Positions 8,381 through 16,359 of a stretch of 57,486 nucleotides of DNA are shown one piece after another. Made by a program: the position numbers and the translations under genes. Source of the stretch: JALYNX01 sp035292605 (GTDB lineage: Bacteria > Actinomycetota > Acidimicrobiia > Spongiisociales > ZC4RG35); contig DATDPT010000021.1 in assembly GCA_035292605.1 (NCBI GenBank), forward strand, positions 1 to 57,486, read 5' to 3'. A model generated the notes under the pieces. The model ran no database searches. It had not been told where the DNA came from and worked only from the letters and a program-made list of their open reading frames with translations. Position 1 is the stretch's first letter. Every line of letters starts with the position of its first letter.

Positions 8381-9274
8381 GTGGCGCCTCGGTCTGTTGG
8401 AGCGTGGGTTTGGAGAGCCTCCCTGGCCGTTGTCGTCCTGGTCGTCGGGTGCGGTGTCGGCAACACGTCGGCCACCTCGACCAACGTCGAGGCCACCAAC
8501 GTCCGCGCGTCCAGTGAAGCACCCGAGTGGCTCCACCTCTCACTGAGATACTCCCCACGGCATTCCCTGGGCAAGCGGCGCCTCGACGTCGTCACCACCA
8601 ACGACGGTCCAACCGAGATCGTGGTGACCGGGATCGCGTTGCACGCCGAGCATTTCGAGCTGTATCCCCTCGAGGTCAAGACATCCCGGATTCAGCCCGG
8701 CTCAACCGTCGCCGTGAAGACCGACTTCGGCGAGGTCGTGGATTGCGCGGCTCCAGGGCCCTTTTCCGCTTCAGTCACCATGGAGCTCCAACTAGAACCC
8801 TCGGGCCCGGTCCAGCACTTCGACATCCCGGTCGACCCGGAGCCCCTCGACGTCATTCGGATCTCCGACTGCAACAGCCGGCTCATAGCCGAATCGGTGG
8901 ATGTCGCCCTCGCCGACCACTGGACTGTCGATGGGACATCGATCGACATTGACTTGGTGGTTGGCAGGGACCGAAGCACAGAGACAATCACTGTCGCCTC
9001 AGTGGGAGGCATGATCCTCTTCGGCATGGATCCGGTGACGCCGCCTGCCCCGTCCGTAGCCGTGCTCGGCCCGGACGAGGAGGAGGTGAGAATCCCGGTC
9101 CGGCTCACATTGGCGAGATGTGACGTCCATGCCGTATCTCAGGCTCCCGATGGTTATTCGTTCCGGGTGTGGGTTGGGGTCGGAGAGAGCGAGCCGATCC
9201 TTGTCACGGTGTTCCCTCACGACCGGCTGCAGATCCAGCTCGAGTCCCTCATACTGGAGTGCCTGGAGGCCTAG
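8381..9274 (+). CDS. Putative lipoprotein of unknown function
   Basis: 297 residues that I do not recognise. The N-terminus has an arginine, a hydrophobic stretch (ASLAVVVLVV) and a VVGC lipobox with C24, so it is probably lipid-anchored outside the membrane. The rest looks like beta-rich modules: residues 50-150 (VVTTNDGPTEIVVTGIAL, then a DFGEVVDC segment) resemble Ig-like or DUF1573-type folds, and a second half has spaced cysteines (DCNSR, LARCDV, LILECLEA) that may form disulfides. GTG start behind a TAGGGT box, divergent from the htrA-like gene. Coding bias fits its neighbours; no function is offered. Confidence 0.7.
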   Translation: MAPRSVGAWVWRASLAVVVLVVGCGVGNTSATSTNVEATNVRASSEAPEWLHLSLRYSPRHSLGKRRLDVVTTNDGPTEIVVTGIALHAEHFELYPLEVKTSRIQPGSTVAVKTDFGEVVDCAAPGPFSASVTMELQLEPSGPVQHFDIPVDPEPLDVIRISDCNSRLIAESVDVALADHWTVDGTSIDIDLVVGRDRSTETITVASVGGMILFGMDPVTPPAPSVAVLGPDEEEVRIPVRLTLARCDVHAVSQAPDGYSFRVWVGVGESEPILVTVFPHDRLQIQLESLILECLEA

Positions 9275-9373
9275 GTGTGTTGTCCAGCCTGGTTGGCTCG
9301 GAGGTCCCTCATCAACCCAGAAGGTACCGATTTGGGCGGCTGAAGTCTCGCAACACCCGCTCGTTATCCGGCG

Positions 9374-9454
9374 CTATGCGCCATCCGGACTGCGGCGGAA
9401 CATACCGTGGCATTGCTTGTACTTGAGTCCCGATCCGCACGGGCACCGCTTCCG
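9374..9454 (-). pseudogene. SEC-C zinc-binding motif remnant
   Basis: The minus strand encodes RKRCPCGSGLKYKQCHG, a near-perfect SEC-C motif (C-x-C-x8-C-H) as found at the end of SecA and in small zinc proteins. The frame is closed by an amber codon directly before the first arginine (9455-9457) and by a stop at 9374-9376, with no start codon in between. It is therefore a fragment: a decayed gene, a frameshifted small protein, or an assembly error. The preceding 70 bases are non-coding terminator and tRNA 3' flank. Confidence 0.6.
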
Positions 9455-9526
9455 CTATACCGACCCGGCTGAGAAACGGACCCTTCCGGAGGTGCGACGC
9501 GCGCGATGGAACTGGCCCAAACACCA

Positions 9527-9550
9527 AGGGCCGCCCGCGAGGGCGGCCCT
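9527..9550 (-). terminator. Intrinsic terminator after tRNA-Pro
   Basis: Perfect 10-bp GC-rich stem AGGGCCGCCC / GGGCGGCCCT with a 4-base loop, 17 bases past the tRNA 3' end on the minus strand, followed by TTGGTGTTT. Confidence 0.8.
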
Positions 9551-9567
9551 GACCTGGTGCTTCTGAG

Positions 9568-9641
9568 TCGGGACGGTGGGACTTGAACCCACGACCTCAG
9601 CGTCCCGAACGCTGCGCGCTACCAAGCTGCGCTACGTCCCG
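9568..9641 (-). tRNA. tRNA-Pro (anticodon CGG)
   Basis: Minus-strand cloverleaf of 74 bases. The acceptor stem CGGGACG pairs with CGTCCCG, with discriminator A. The D arm contains AGCTTGGTAGC. The anticodon stem AGCGT/ACGCT encloses loop TTCGGGA, giving anticodon CGG (reads CCG). The T arm contains GTGGGTTCAAGTCCCAC. CCA is not encoded (the next bases are CTC). A strong terminator follows, so it is probably a monocistronic tRNA. Confidence 0.96.
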
Positions 9642-9767
9642 ATTTGGTCCGGATGCTAGGCGAGGCGTCAGGTCTAGCCCATTCTGACGCGAGAAGAAGC
9701 GTCCTTTCGCAACCGCGAATACCGAATACGCTGGTGTGGAGACTCACTAACGCCAAAGGGAGGAACG

Positions 9768-10073
9768 ATGCCTGCCTACGACGCCCAGCTCCGCATGGAC
9801 TGGACGAATGAACCACCGATCAACGTGCTGGTCAATCTCACCGACGAACGTATGACGTTGAACTCAGGCGATGTCGAAGTCGCCGACTGGGCACTGGACG
9901 AGATCCGGGTGTCACCGATGCCCGACGGTTTCCACATCCGGGCGGAAGGAGAGGAGATCATCCTCGATGTGACCGACGATGCCCGGTTCGCGCTCGACCT
10001 CGGGCTCCGTCACGCTCATCCGACCCTGCGGCGTCGCATGTCCGCGCTTCTACGGCAAAACGCACGCGAGTAG
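9768..10073 (+). CDS. Small conserved-looking cytosolic protein
   Basis: 101 residues with no signal peptide or membrane segment. The sequence alternates short beta-like stretches (INVLVNLTDERMTL, EVADWALDEIRVS, GFHIRAEGEEIILDV) and ends with a basic helix (HPTLRRRMSALL). The layout is reminiscent of a small PH-like or GRAM-like domain, but this is only an impression. The ATG has a strong Shine-Dalgarno (AAGGGAGGAACG). It lies between tRNA-Pro and the convergent asd gene. No function can be assigned. Confidence 0.75.
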   Translation: MPAYDAQLRMDWTNEPPINVLVNLTDERMTLNSGDVEVADWALDEIRVSPMPDGFHIRAEGEEIILDVTDDARFALDLGLRHAHPTLRRRMSALLRQNARE

Positions 10074-10086
10074 ACAAAGGCAGATT

Positions 10087-11100
10087 TCAGACCAGCAACT
10101 CTGCGATCTGGACCGAGTTGAGGGCGGCACCCTTGCGCAGGTTGTCACCGACCGCCCACAGGTTGATCCCACCCGGCTCCCCGACCGTGGCCCGGATCCG
10201 CCCCGCCAGGACGTTGTCGATGCCCGCCGCATCCAGCGGGGTGGGCGCCCGGTCCGTCCAGACTTCGATCCCGGACGCGGTCTCGAGGAGGGCAACAGCC
10301 TCCCCTGGAGACATCTGACGGTCGAAGCGCAGCGTGGCCACGACGGCATGGCCAACCAAAACCGGCACCCTGACACAGGTCGGCTCCACGAGCAGATCAG
10401 GGATTTCGAGGATCTTGCGGGACTCGTTCACCAACTTCCATTCCTCGTCGGTGTAGCCCTGGTGGGTCTCGGACCCGGCAAAAGGCAGCACGTTGAAGGC
10501 GATGGGCCGGGCAAACAGCGCCGGCCCCGGATCCACCCATCCGCCACGCATCAGGGCATCGAGGTCGGTGCGCAGCTTGTCCATCTGACCGACGAGCTCG
10601 TCGACACCCTTCTGGCCGGCGCCCGAGACCGCCTGGTAGGAGGCGACGTGGATGCTGTGCAGACCGGCGGCGCGATGGAGAGGACCGGCCGCCATCATCA
10701 AGGTCATGGTGGTGCAATTCGGATTGGAGATGATCCCGTGGTGACCTTCGACCGCCCGGTCGTTGACACCGGCCACCACCAAGGGAACCTCGGGCTCCAT
10801 CCGGAACGCCGACGAGTTGTCGATCACAACCGCGCCGGCTGCGGCAAACCCGGGGGCGAACTCCCGGGAGCGAGCCCCCCCGGCTGAGAACAAGGCGATG
10901 TCGATGCCGGAGGGGTCGGCCTGCGCCAAGTCCTCGACAACGACCTCACCCCATGCGGTCTCCGCCACCGTTCCCGCGGACCGGCCCGAGGCCATCAGAC
11001 GCACCGACCCGAGCGGGAAGTCTCTCTGCTCGAGAATCGACAACATGGTCCGTCCCACGACGCCGGTAGCCCCGACCACGGCGACTACCCGATCGCTCAT
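10087..11100 (-). CDS. asd: Aspartate-semialdehyde dehydrogenase
   Basis: Converts aspartyl phosphate to aspartate semialdehyde with NADPH, the second step toward lysine, methionine, threonine and diaminopimelate. 337 residues: Rossmann motif GATGVVGRTM near the N-terminus, catalytic C129 in SNPNCTT, and the dimerisation domain with KGVDELVGQM and RVPVLVGHAV. The ATG at 11100 overlaps the lysC stop as ATGA, defining the start and the lysC-asd operon seen in many Actinomycetota. The reading frame extends upstream into lysC but that part is not asd-like. Confidence 0.97.
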   Translation of the reverse strand: MSDRVVAVVGATGVVGRTMLSILEQRDFPLGSVRLMASGRSAGTVAETAWGEVVVEDLAQADPSGIDIALFSAGGARSREFAPGFAAAGAVVIDNSSAFRMEPEVPLVVAGVNDRAVEGHHGIISNPNCTTMTLMMAAGPLHRAAGLHSIHVASYQAVSGAGQKGVDELVGQMDKLRTDLDALMRGGWVDPGPALFARPIAFNVLPFAGSETHQGYTDEEWKLVNESRKILEIPDLLVEPTCVRVPVLVGHAVVATLRFDRQMSPGEAVALLETASGIEVWTDRAPTPLDAAGIDNVLAGRIRATVGEPGGINLWAVGDNLRKGAALNSVQIAELLV

Positions 11101-12329
11101 GCCCCCACCTCCTCGAAGGTGGTAGGTGGGTCGAAGGCGACGTGAAGGGCCTGCACCGCCGTCTCGACCTGGTCGGCCCTGATCACACACGAGATCCGGA
11201 TGGTCGACGTCGAAATCATCTCGATGTTGATACCTGCTCCCGACATCGCCTCGAAGACCTTGGCGGCGACACCAGAATGAGTCTTCATGCCGGCCCCCAC
11301 CAATGAAACCTTGGCGATGTCGGTGTCGACATCGACGGACTCGGCTCCGATCTCGATGGCGACCTGTTTGGAGATGCGTTCGCCCTCGACGACATGGATT
11401 CGCGGCACGGTGAAGCTGATGTCGGTGGTCCCGTCGTGTGACACATTCTGGACGATCATGTCGACGTTCACCCCGGCGTGGGCCAGGGCCCCGAACAGGG
11501 CTGCCGCGACTCCGGGCCGGTCGGGAACACGGTTCACTGTCAACTTCGCCTCCGAGCGATCGTGAGCAATGCCACTGACTATCGCCTGCTCCATCGTCGA
11601 CTCACGCACCCAGGTGCCTTCGCCGTCGTGAAACGATGAGCGAACGTGGATCGGGATATCGAAGCGACGCCCGAACTCCACGGCACGGGACATGAGGACG
11701 CCGGCACCCCCCGCGGACAACTCCAGCATCTCGTCAAATGGGATCTCGGCCAGCTTGGTCGCATCGGGGACGATCTTCGGGTCGGCGGTGAAGACCCCGT
11801 CGACGTCGGTGTAGATCTCAACCGAGTCGGCTCCGAGAGCGGCTGCCAGAGCCACCGCAGTTGCGTCGGAGCCTCCGCGCCCCAGGGTCGTCACCTCTTT
11901 CGATTCAGGATCAACTCCCTGGAAGCCGGCGACGATGACGACCCTGCCCTGGGCCAGGCTGTCTCGGACCCTGGTGCCCTTGATGTCGAGAATCTTGGCC
12001 GAACCGTGCGATGAGTCGGTGAGAATCCCCGCCTGGGAGCCCGTGTAGCTCACCGCGGGTATCCCACGCGAATTGAGCGTGATTGCCAGAAGCGCCATCG
12101 AGATCCTCTCGCCGGCGCTGAGCAGCATGTCCAACTCCCGTGGCGAGGGGTTGTCGCTCAGTTCGGCCGCCAGGGCCTCGAGCTGATCGGTTGTCTCCCC
12201 CATTGCCGAGACAACGACCACGACGTCGTTTCCGTCTCGTCGGGTCGACTCCACCCGATCGGCAACTGCCTTTATGCGCGCCGAGTCGGCCAACGACGTC
12301 CCACCGAATTTCTGGACCACGATCGACAT
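11097..12329 (-). CDS. lysC: Aspartate kinase
   Basis: Phosphorylates aspartate, the first step of the aspartate family pathway, in the cytosol. 410 residues, the usual length for the single-function enzyme. The kinase domain starts with VVQKFGGTSLAD and includes GRGGSDATAVALA and YTDVDGVFTADP. Two ACT domains follow (about 265-400; NVDMIVQNVSHDG, GINIEMISTSTIR), the site where lysine and/or threonine feedback is expected. The start is the ATG giving MSIVVQKFGG. There is no clear Shine-Dalgarno, and the gene is divergent from the cyclophilin gene. Possible in-frame internal start for a beta subunit not examined. Confidence 0.97.
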   Translation of the reverse strand: MSIVVQKFGGTSLADSARIKAVADRVESTRRDGNDVVVVVSAMGETTDQLEALAAELSDNPSPRELDMLLSAGERISMALLAITLNSRGIPAVSYTGSQAGILTDSSHGSAKILDIKGTRVRDSLAQGRVVIVAGFQGVDPESKEVTTLGRGGSDATAVALAAALGADSVEIYTDVDGVFTADPKIVPDATKLAEIPFDEMLELSAGGAGVLMSRAVEFGRRFDIPIHVRSSFHDGEGTWVRESTMEQAIVSGIAHDRSEAKLTVNRVPDRPGVAAALFGALAHAGVNVDMIVQNVSHDGTTDISFTVPRIHVVEGERISKQVAIEIGAESVDVDTDIAKVSLVGAGMKTHSGVAAKVFEAMSGAGINIEMISTSTIRISCVIRADQVETAVQALHVAFDPPTTFEEVGA

Positions 12330-12414
12330 GGTTCGCACAGTTTGGAACGTTTTCGGCCAGAACCGAAACACCGCGGAGGCTGGCACCAGGGCGGTGCCTA
12401 AAGTCGCGGCGGCC

Positions 12415-13203
12415 ATGACCGACAGAAGACGGCGTCAAAAGGAGCAGCGCGCCGCCAAGCGGAAGGCCGAAAAGAAGCAAACCGCACGGCGCGAGCTGGG
12501 TCGCCGGCTCGGCACGGCTTTGGTCTTCGGGGTCCTGGTGGTGGCGGTGCTAGCCATCGGCGCCTTCTTCGGCGATGACGAGGGCGACCTTCCCCGTGGG
12601 TACGAGGGTTTCCGAGAACAACCGACGGCATGCGAGGCAGAGCAGCCTCCACCCGAGGAGGTTGCCGAGTACACCGAGCCCGAGCAACAGGATGACGTCA
12701 CTCCCACGGCCGTGGTCACGGCGACCCTTCAGACCTCCTGTGGGGAGATTGTCATCGAGCTCGATCCTGCCGGTTATCCCGAGACGGTCAACTCCTTCGT
12801 CTTCCTCGCCCGGGAAGGGTTCTACAACGGGCAGGTGTTCCATCGCATCGTCGCCGATTTCCGGTTGTTCACTGGTGACCCACTCGCCAACGGGGCCGGT
12901 GGGCCCGGATACCGGATTCCCGACGAGTTCCCGCCCGAAGACTTCGTCCTCACAACGGGAGTGGTGGCCATGGAGAACGTCGGGAAGGGCACCACCGGCA
13001 GCCAGTTTTTCATCGTCCTGGGCGAAGCAGCCGAGGTCCTCAACCCGCAGTTCAACGTCCTGGGCAGTGTGATCTCCGGACAGGAGGCACTCGATCGAAT
13101 CCAGGACGTCGAAACAGCAAGACGGCCCGGTTCGGTTGAGGACAGCCTTCCCCTGGCAACCGTCTACCTCGAGAGTGTCACCATCGACGTAACCAGTTCT
13201 TGA
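12415..13203 (+). CDS. Membrane-anchored cyclophilin-type peptidyl-prolyl isomerase
   Basis: 262 residues. A highly basic cytosolic N-terminus (TDRRRRQKEQRAAKRKAEKK) precedes one membrane segment (about 33-52), an acidic/proline linker, and an extracytoplasmic cyclophilin domain (about 105-260) with FHRIVADF and GTTGSQFFI. The catalytic arginine (FHR) is present, but the usual F-x-x-Q-G-G-D reads FRLFTGD, so the conserved glutamine is replaced by phenylalanine; activity may be reduced. Likely helps fold exported proteins. The ATG at 12415 was chosen because the upstream open part overlaps lysC antisense. Confidence 0.9.
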   Translation: MTDRRRRQKEQRAAKRKAEKKQTARRELGRRLGTALVFGVLVVAVLAIGAFFGDDEGDLPRGYEGFREQPTACEAEQPPPEEVAEYTEPEQQDDVTPTAVVTATLQTSCGEIVIELDPAGYPETVNSFVFLAREGFYNGQVFHRIVADFRLFTGDPLANGAGGPGYRIPDEFPPEDFVLTTGVVAMENVGKGTTGSQFFIVLGEAAEVLNPQFNVLGSVISGQEALDRIQDVETARRPGSVEDSLPLATVYLESVTIDVTSS

Positions 13204-13239
13204 CGGTCGCACCCGCCATCATCGGGGCGTAGGAGACCA

Positions 13240-14088
13240 ATGGCCGTAGACCTCCACTCCCATTCGACAGCGTCTGACGGTTCAGAGAAGCCAGCCGCCC
13301 TCATCGAGCAGGCGGTGGAGATCGGGCTCACCGCGCTCGCCCTCACCGACCACGACACCCAGGCCGGGATCCCCGACGCCAAAGCAGCGGCCAGTTCCGT
13401 CCCTCTGGAGCTGATACCGGGGACCGAGCTCTCCCTGGAGTACGACGAGGGCGGGATGCATCTGGTGGTCCTCTGGCTGGAACCGGGGCCCGGCCCCCTC
13501 CAGAACCGGCTCGAGGAGCTTCGTCAGGGCCGGGAGCAGCGCAACGAGAGCATGGCGCAACGTCTCACCGAGCTCGGGATGCCGCTCACAGCCGAAGAGA
13601 TCCTCGAGGAAGGGGGATCGGGCAGCGTCGGGCGGCCCCACATCGCCGCCGTGATGATGCGCAAGGGATACGTCGAAACCATCGAAGAGGCCTTCGAGCT
13701 CTGGCTCACATCGGGACGGCCCGCCTACATAGGGCGGCCGCGACTGACGCCTGAGGACGCAATCCAGCTCGCTCGAGCCTCGGGTGGGGTTCCCATCCTC
13801 GCTCACCCCCACACCCTCGGGATCAATCGAGCCCACGAGATGGCGGATCTGCTGACACGACTCATTCCCGCCGGGCTCATCGGCCTGGAAGCGTTTTGTG
13901 CCGGCTACCGGCATCACGAAAGGGAGGGCTATGCGGATCTGGCGCGCCGGTTCGGGTTGGTCCCTGCCGGCGGCAGCGACTTTCACGGCGCCTACAAGCC
14001 GGGGTTGAGCCTGGGCACCGGATACGGGGATCTCGTCGTCCCTGATGTCCTGGTCGACGAGCTTCGCATCTACGCCGGAGCCACATGA
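13240..14088 (+). CDS. PHP-domain metal-dependent phosphoesterase
   Basis: 282-residue PHP protein related to RNase AM/YciV and other 3',5'-nucleotide phosphatases. Metal ligands visible: H6 and H8 in DLHSHSTASDG, the TDHDT motif near residue 38, the E of GTELS, the H of ILAHPHTLG, and the late GSDFHG. It may hydrolyse 3'-phosphoadenosine 5'-phosphate-like nucleotides or trim RNA 5' ends; the substrate is not determined. Good Shine-Dalgarno (GTAGGAGACC). Its stop overlaps the murJ start as ATGA, so the two are co-transcribed. Confidence 0.9.
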   Translation: MAVDLHSHSTASDGSEKPAALIEQAVEIGLTALALTDHDTQAGIPDAKAAASSVPLELIPGTELSLEYDEGGMHLVVLWLEPGPGPLQNRLEELRQGREQRNESMAQRLTELGMPLTAEEILEEGGSGSVGRPHIAAVMMRKGYVETIEEAFELWLTSGRPAYIGRPRLTPEDAIQLARASGGVPILAHPHTLGINRAHEMADLLTRLIPAGLIGLEAFCAGYRHHEREGYADLARRFGLVPAGGSDFHGAYKPGLSLGTGYGDLVVPDVLVDELRIYAGAT

Positions 14089-15617
14089 GCCGGCCGCTGC
14101 GGATGGGATCCGCAGCCGCGGTCGTAGCCGGGAGCGTGCTCCTCTCCCGTCTTCTCGGGCTCGCCCGGGAGGCCCTCCTCGCATCCCTGATCGGGGTCAA
14201 CGTCGAAGGAGACCTCTACCGCCAGGCCTTCACGATCCCCGACTTCCTCAACTACCTCCTGGCCGGTGCCTATCTCACCATCACTTTGATCCCGATCCTG
14301 AGCCGTCATCTGGAACAGGGCGACGAGGAGGGCGCCAATCGCGCCTTCAGCTCCGTCTTCCGATTCGTGATCCTCGCCATCGTGGGGCTGACAATCGTGA
14401 TGTGGGCGGCGGCTGACCCCCTGGTGTCACTGATGTTCCCAGAGGCGGCCGATCATGACCGGCTCGTCGCCCTGACCAGGCTCGTCCTCCCCGCCCAGGT
14501 GTTCCTGGTCGCCGGCGCCCTGCTGATGGCAGTCCAATACACCCACCGCAGATTCGTCCTCCCGGCCCTGGCCCCGATCGTCTACAACGTCGGGATCATC
14601 TTGGGAGGTCTGGCCTCGGCCTTCTTCGGAGCGGCCGGCCCGGAGGGATTCCTCTGGGGTGCGGTGGCCGGGTCGGCGGTCGGCAACTTCGGGCTGCAAT
14701 GGTTCGGGGCCAGGGCCACCGGGACCCGTCTGGTCCCGGTCCCGCGGGGCCAATCCTCGATCGGCGAGTACCTGCTCCTGGCCCTGCCCCTGATGGTGGG
14801 CCAGTCGATTGCGGTGCTCGACGAGCAGTTCGTTCGTTGGTTCGGACAGGTGGAGGAGGGAGCCACCTCCGCTCTCAGCTTCGCCAGACAGCTCAACATG
14901 GTTCCGGTCGGGGTCATAGCCCAGGCCGCCGGTGTGGCCGCATACCCCTTCCTGGCCCGTCTCGCCGCCCGGGGTGACACCGACGGGCTCACAGAGACCA
15001 CGTCCAGAGCGGCGCGCAACACCGTCTTCGTAGCCGCCGCCGCCACTGCGGCTTTACTCGTCCTCGCCCGCCCCTTGGTGAGACTGCTTTATCAGTGGGG
15101 CGCATTCACCGCCGAGGACACCGAGTTGGTGGCCCGGCTCCTCATGATCTATGCCCTTTCGGTGCCGGCCTGGGGTTTGCACCAGATCTTGTCCCGTCAT
15201 TTCTACGCCAAGCGAAAGATGTGGACCCCGGTCCTCATCGGGACCGTGGGCACTGTGATCGCGGTGCCCGTCTGGTCCGCCCTCTACAACCTCTCCGGGG
15301 TGGAAGGCTTCGCCATTGCATCGGTGGCCGTCATGAGCGGCTACGCCCTTGCCTTGTTGGCGGCCTGGGGCTCGGACTCGGGCTGGCCGGCGGTGCGGGA
15401 AGTGGGAATCTCCGCGCTTCGGGGCCTGGTGGCGGCCGGGGCGGCGGTGCTGCTCGCCCTACCTGTGGTCAACGCGGTGTTCGGCGAAGGAGAGCTGACA
15501 ATCCTGAGTGGCCTGGGGGCGGCCGCCTTGGGCGGGTTGACCGCCCTCGCCGGTTTCCTTGTCGTGTCCTACCTGCTCAGAGCGCCCGAATTGAAGGAGA
15601 TCATGAGACGGACCTGA
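14085..15617 (+). CDS. murJ: Lipid II flippase MurJ (MviN family)
   Basis: 510-residue polytopic protein of the MOP superfamily with about 14 hydrophobic segments, the expected size. The N-terminus (AAVVAGSVLLSRLLGLAREA) carries the conserved S-R-x-x-G-x-x-R-E motif, followed by FTIPDFLNYLLAGAYLT, matching the N-x-L-x-A-G signature. It flips the peptidoglycan precursor lipid II across the cytoplasmic membrane. It lacks the C-terminal pseudokinase found in mycobacterial MviN. It is not beside the usual trxB/parAB region; instead it overlaps the PHP gene. Confidence 0.93.
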   Translation: MSRPLRMGSAAAVVAGSVLLSRLLGLAREALLASLIGVNVEGDLYRQAFTIPDFLNYLLAGAYLTITLIPILSRHLEQGDEEGANRAFSSVFRFVILAIVGLTIVMWAAADPLVSLMFPEAADHDRLVALTRLVLPAQVFLVAGALLMAVQYTHRRFVLPALAPIVYNVGIILGGLASAFFGAAGPEGFLWGAVAGSAVGNFGLQWFGARATGTRLVPVPRGQSSIGEYLLLALPLMVGQSIAVLDEQFVRWFGQVEEGATSALSFARQLNMVPVGVIAQAAGVAAYPFLARLAARGDTDGLTETTSRAARNTVFVAAAATAALLVLARPLVRLLYQWGAFTAEDTELVARLLMIYALSVPAWGLHQILSRHFYAKRKMWTPVLIGTVGTVIAVPVWSALYNLSGVEGFAIASVAVMSGYALALLAAWGSDSGWPAVREVGISALRGLVAAGAAVLLALPVVNAVFGEGELTILSGLGAAALGGLTALAGFLVVSYLLRAPELKEIMRRT

Positions 15618-15676
15618 TTCACAGGCTCAGCCTTTATCGATGGGATCGAGGGTGACCATGGATTCCGGGTCTCAGG

Positions 15677-15883
15677 TCAGGAGCGATCGGGCTCCACCAG
15701 CTCGAGGGGGGTATCGGGCTCCTCGGGGAACTCAGCCCGCATCCAGGGCGGCATGCCACGGGCTCCGCCCGGGGGAAGGCGGCGAAGGGCGTCCTCCTCC
15801 CGGGTGATGTGATCGAGGACCACGGCGATGAGCGCCGCCTCGAATTCGCCGGCGCCACCTTTGATCCGAATTCCTTCAACCAT
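15677..15883 (-). CDS. Acyl-CoA carboxylase epsilon-subunit-like small protein
   Basis: 68 residues. The opening IRIKGGAGEFEAALIAVVLDHI resembles the beta/alpha start of actinobacterial AccE/PccE epsilon subunits (I-R-V-x-x-G-x-x-x-x-E-x-A-A-L-x-A-V-L), and a tryptophan-containing tail (PPWMRAEFPEEP) follows. Epsilon subunits stabilise the acyl-CoA carboxylase holoenzyme. Its ATG overlaps the end of the methylmalonyl-CoA epimerase gene by 8 bases, which fits a propionyl-CoA pathway context. The carboxylase genes themselves are not in the window. Similarity is short, so the call is tentative. Confidence 0.6.
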   Translation of the reverse strand: MVEGIRIKGGAGEFEAALIAVVLDHITREEDALRRLPPGGARGMPPWMRAEFPEEPDTPLELVEPDRS

Positions 15884-16286
15884 CTGCAGGCTCCACTAGC
15901 TCGATCAAGGTACCACCAAGGTCGTCCGGGTGGACGAAGGCGACTTGTGCCCCCCTCCCGCCAATCCGAGGGGTCTCATCGATCAACCTTGCGCCCTGCC
16001 CCTTGAGGTGGTCCAACGCCGCCCCTATCGACGCGACGGTGTATGCGATGTGGTGCAGACCTTGACCCCGGCGCGCCAGGAACTTCCCAACCGGGGTGTC
16101 GGCCGCCCGGGGTTGGAGAAGTTGGACGAACGAGCCGCCGACGGGGATCATTGCCTCCTCCACACCTTGAGCCTCGACCACCTCGCGATACAGCGGGAAC
16201 ACGCCGTACCGAGTCTGGTAGCCCTCGATGGCCCGATCGAGGTCGGTGACCGCGATTCCGACATGGTCGAGATTCAGGAGTTTCAT
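15876..16286 (-). CDS. mce: Methylmalonyl-CoA epimerase
   Basis: 136-residue VOC-superfamily enzyme that interconverts the two epimers of methylmalonyl-CoA between propionyl-CoA carboxylase and methylmalonyl-CoA mutase. Two beta-alpha-beta-beta-beta modules are visible; metal ligands are expected at H8 (LDHVGIAV), Q55 (SFVQLLQP), H77/H78 (GLHHIAY) and E128 (LIELVEP). Length and the GLHHIAY motif are typical. The gene appears leaderless (TAGCCT seven bases before the ATG) and is divergent from the thiolase gene. Confidence 0.95.
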   Translation of the reverse strand: MKLLNLDHVGIAVTDLDRAIEGYQTRYGVFPLYREVVEAQGVEEAMIPVGGSFVQLLQPRAADTPVGKFLARRGQGLHHIAYTVASIGAALDHLKGQGARLIDETPRIGGRGAQVAFVHPDDLGGTLIELVEPADG

Positions 16287-16293
16287 GACCTAG

Positions 16294-16299
16294 AGGCTA
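16294..16299 (-). promoter_or_regulatory. Leaderless -10 element for mce
   Basis: TAGCCT on the minus strand, seven bases before the ATG at 16286, with no Shine-Dalgarno in between. Confidence 0.6.
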
Positions 16300-16359
16300 T
16301 TGCCACCTCCCCCTTTGGTGCCACCCGCCTCCCGGTAGCATCAGGGCCTGGAGGTCAAC

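Noticed and set aside
9312..9527. 71-codon minus-strand frame overlapping the SEC-C remnant
   Set aside because: The SEC-C motif lies in a different frame; this frame has no recognisable features and begins in the terminator flank.
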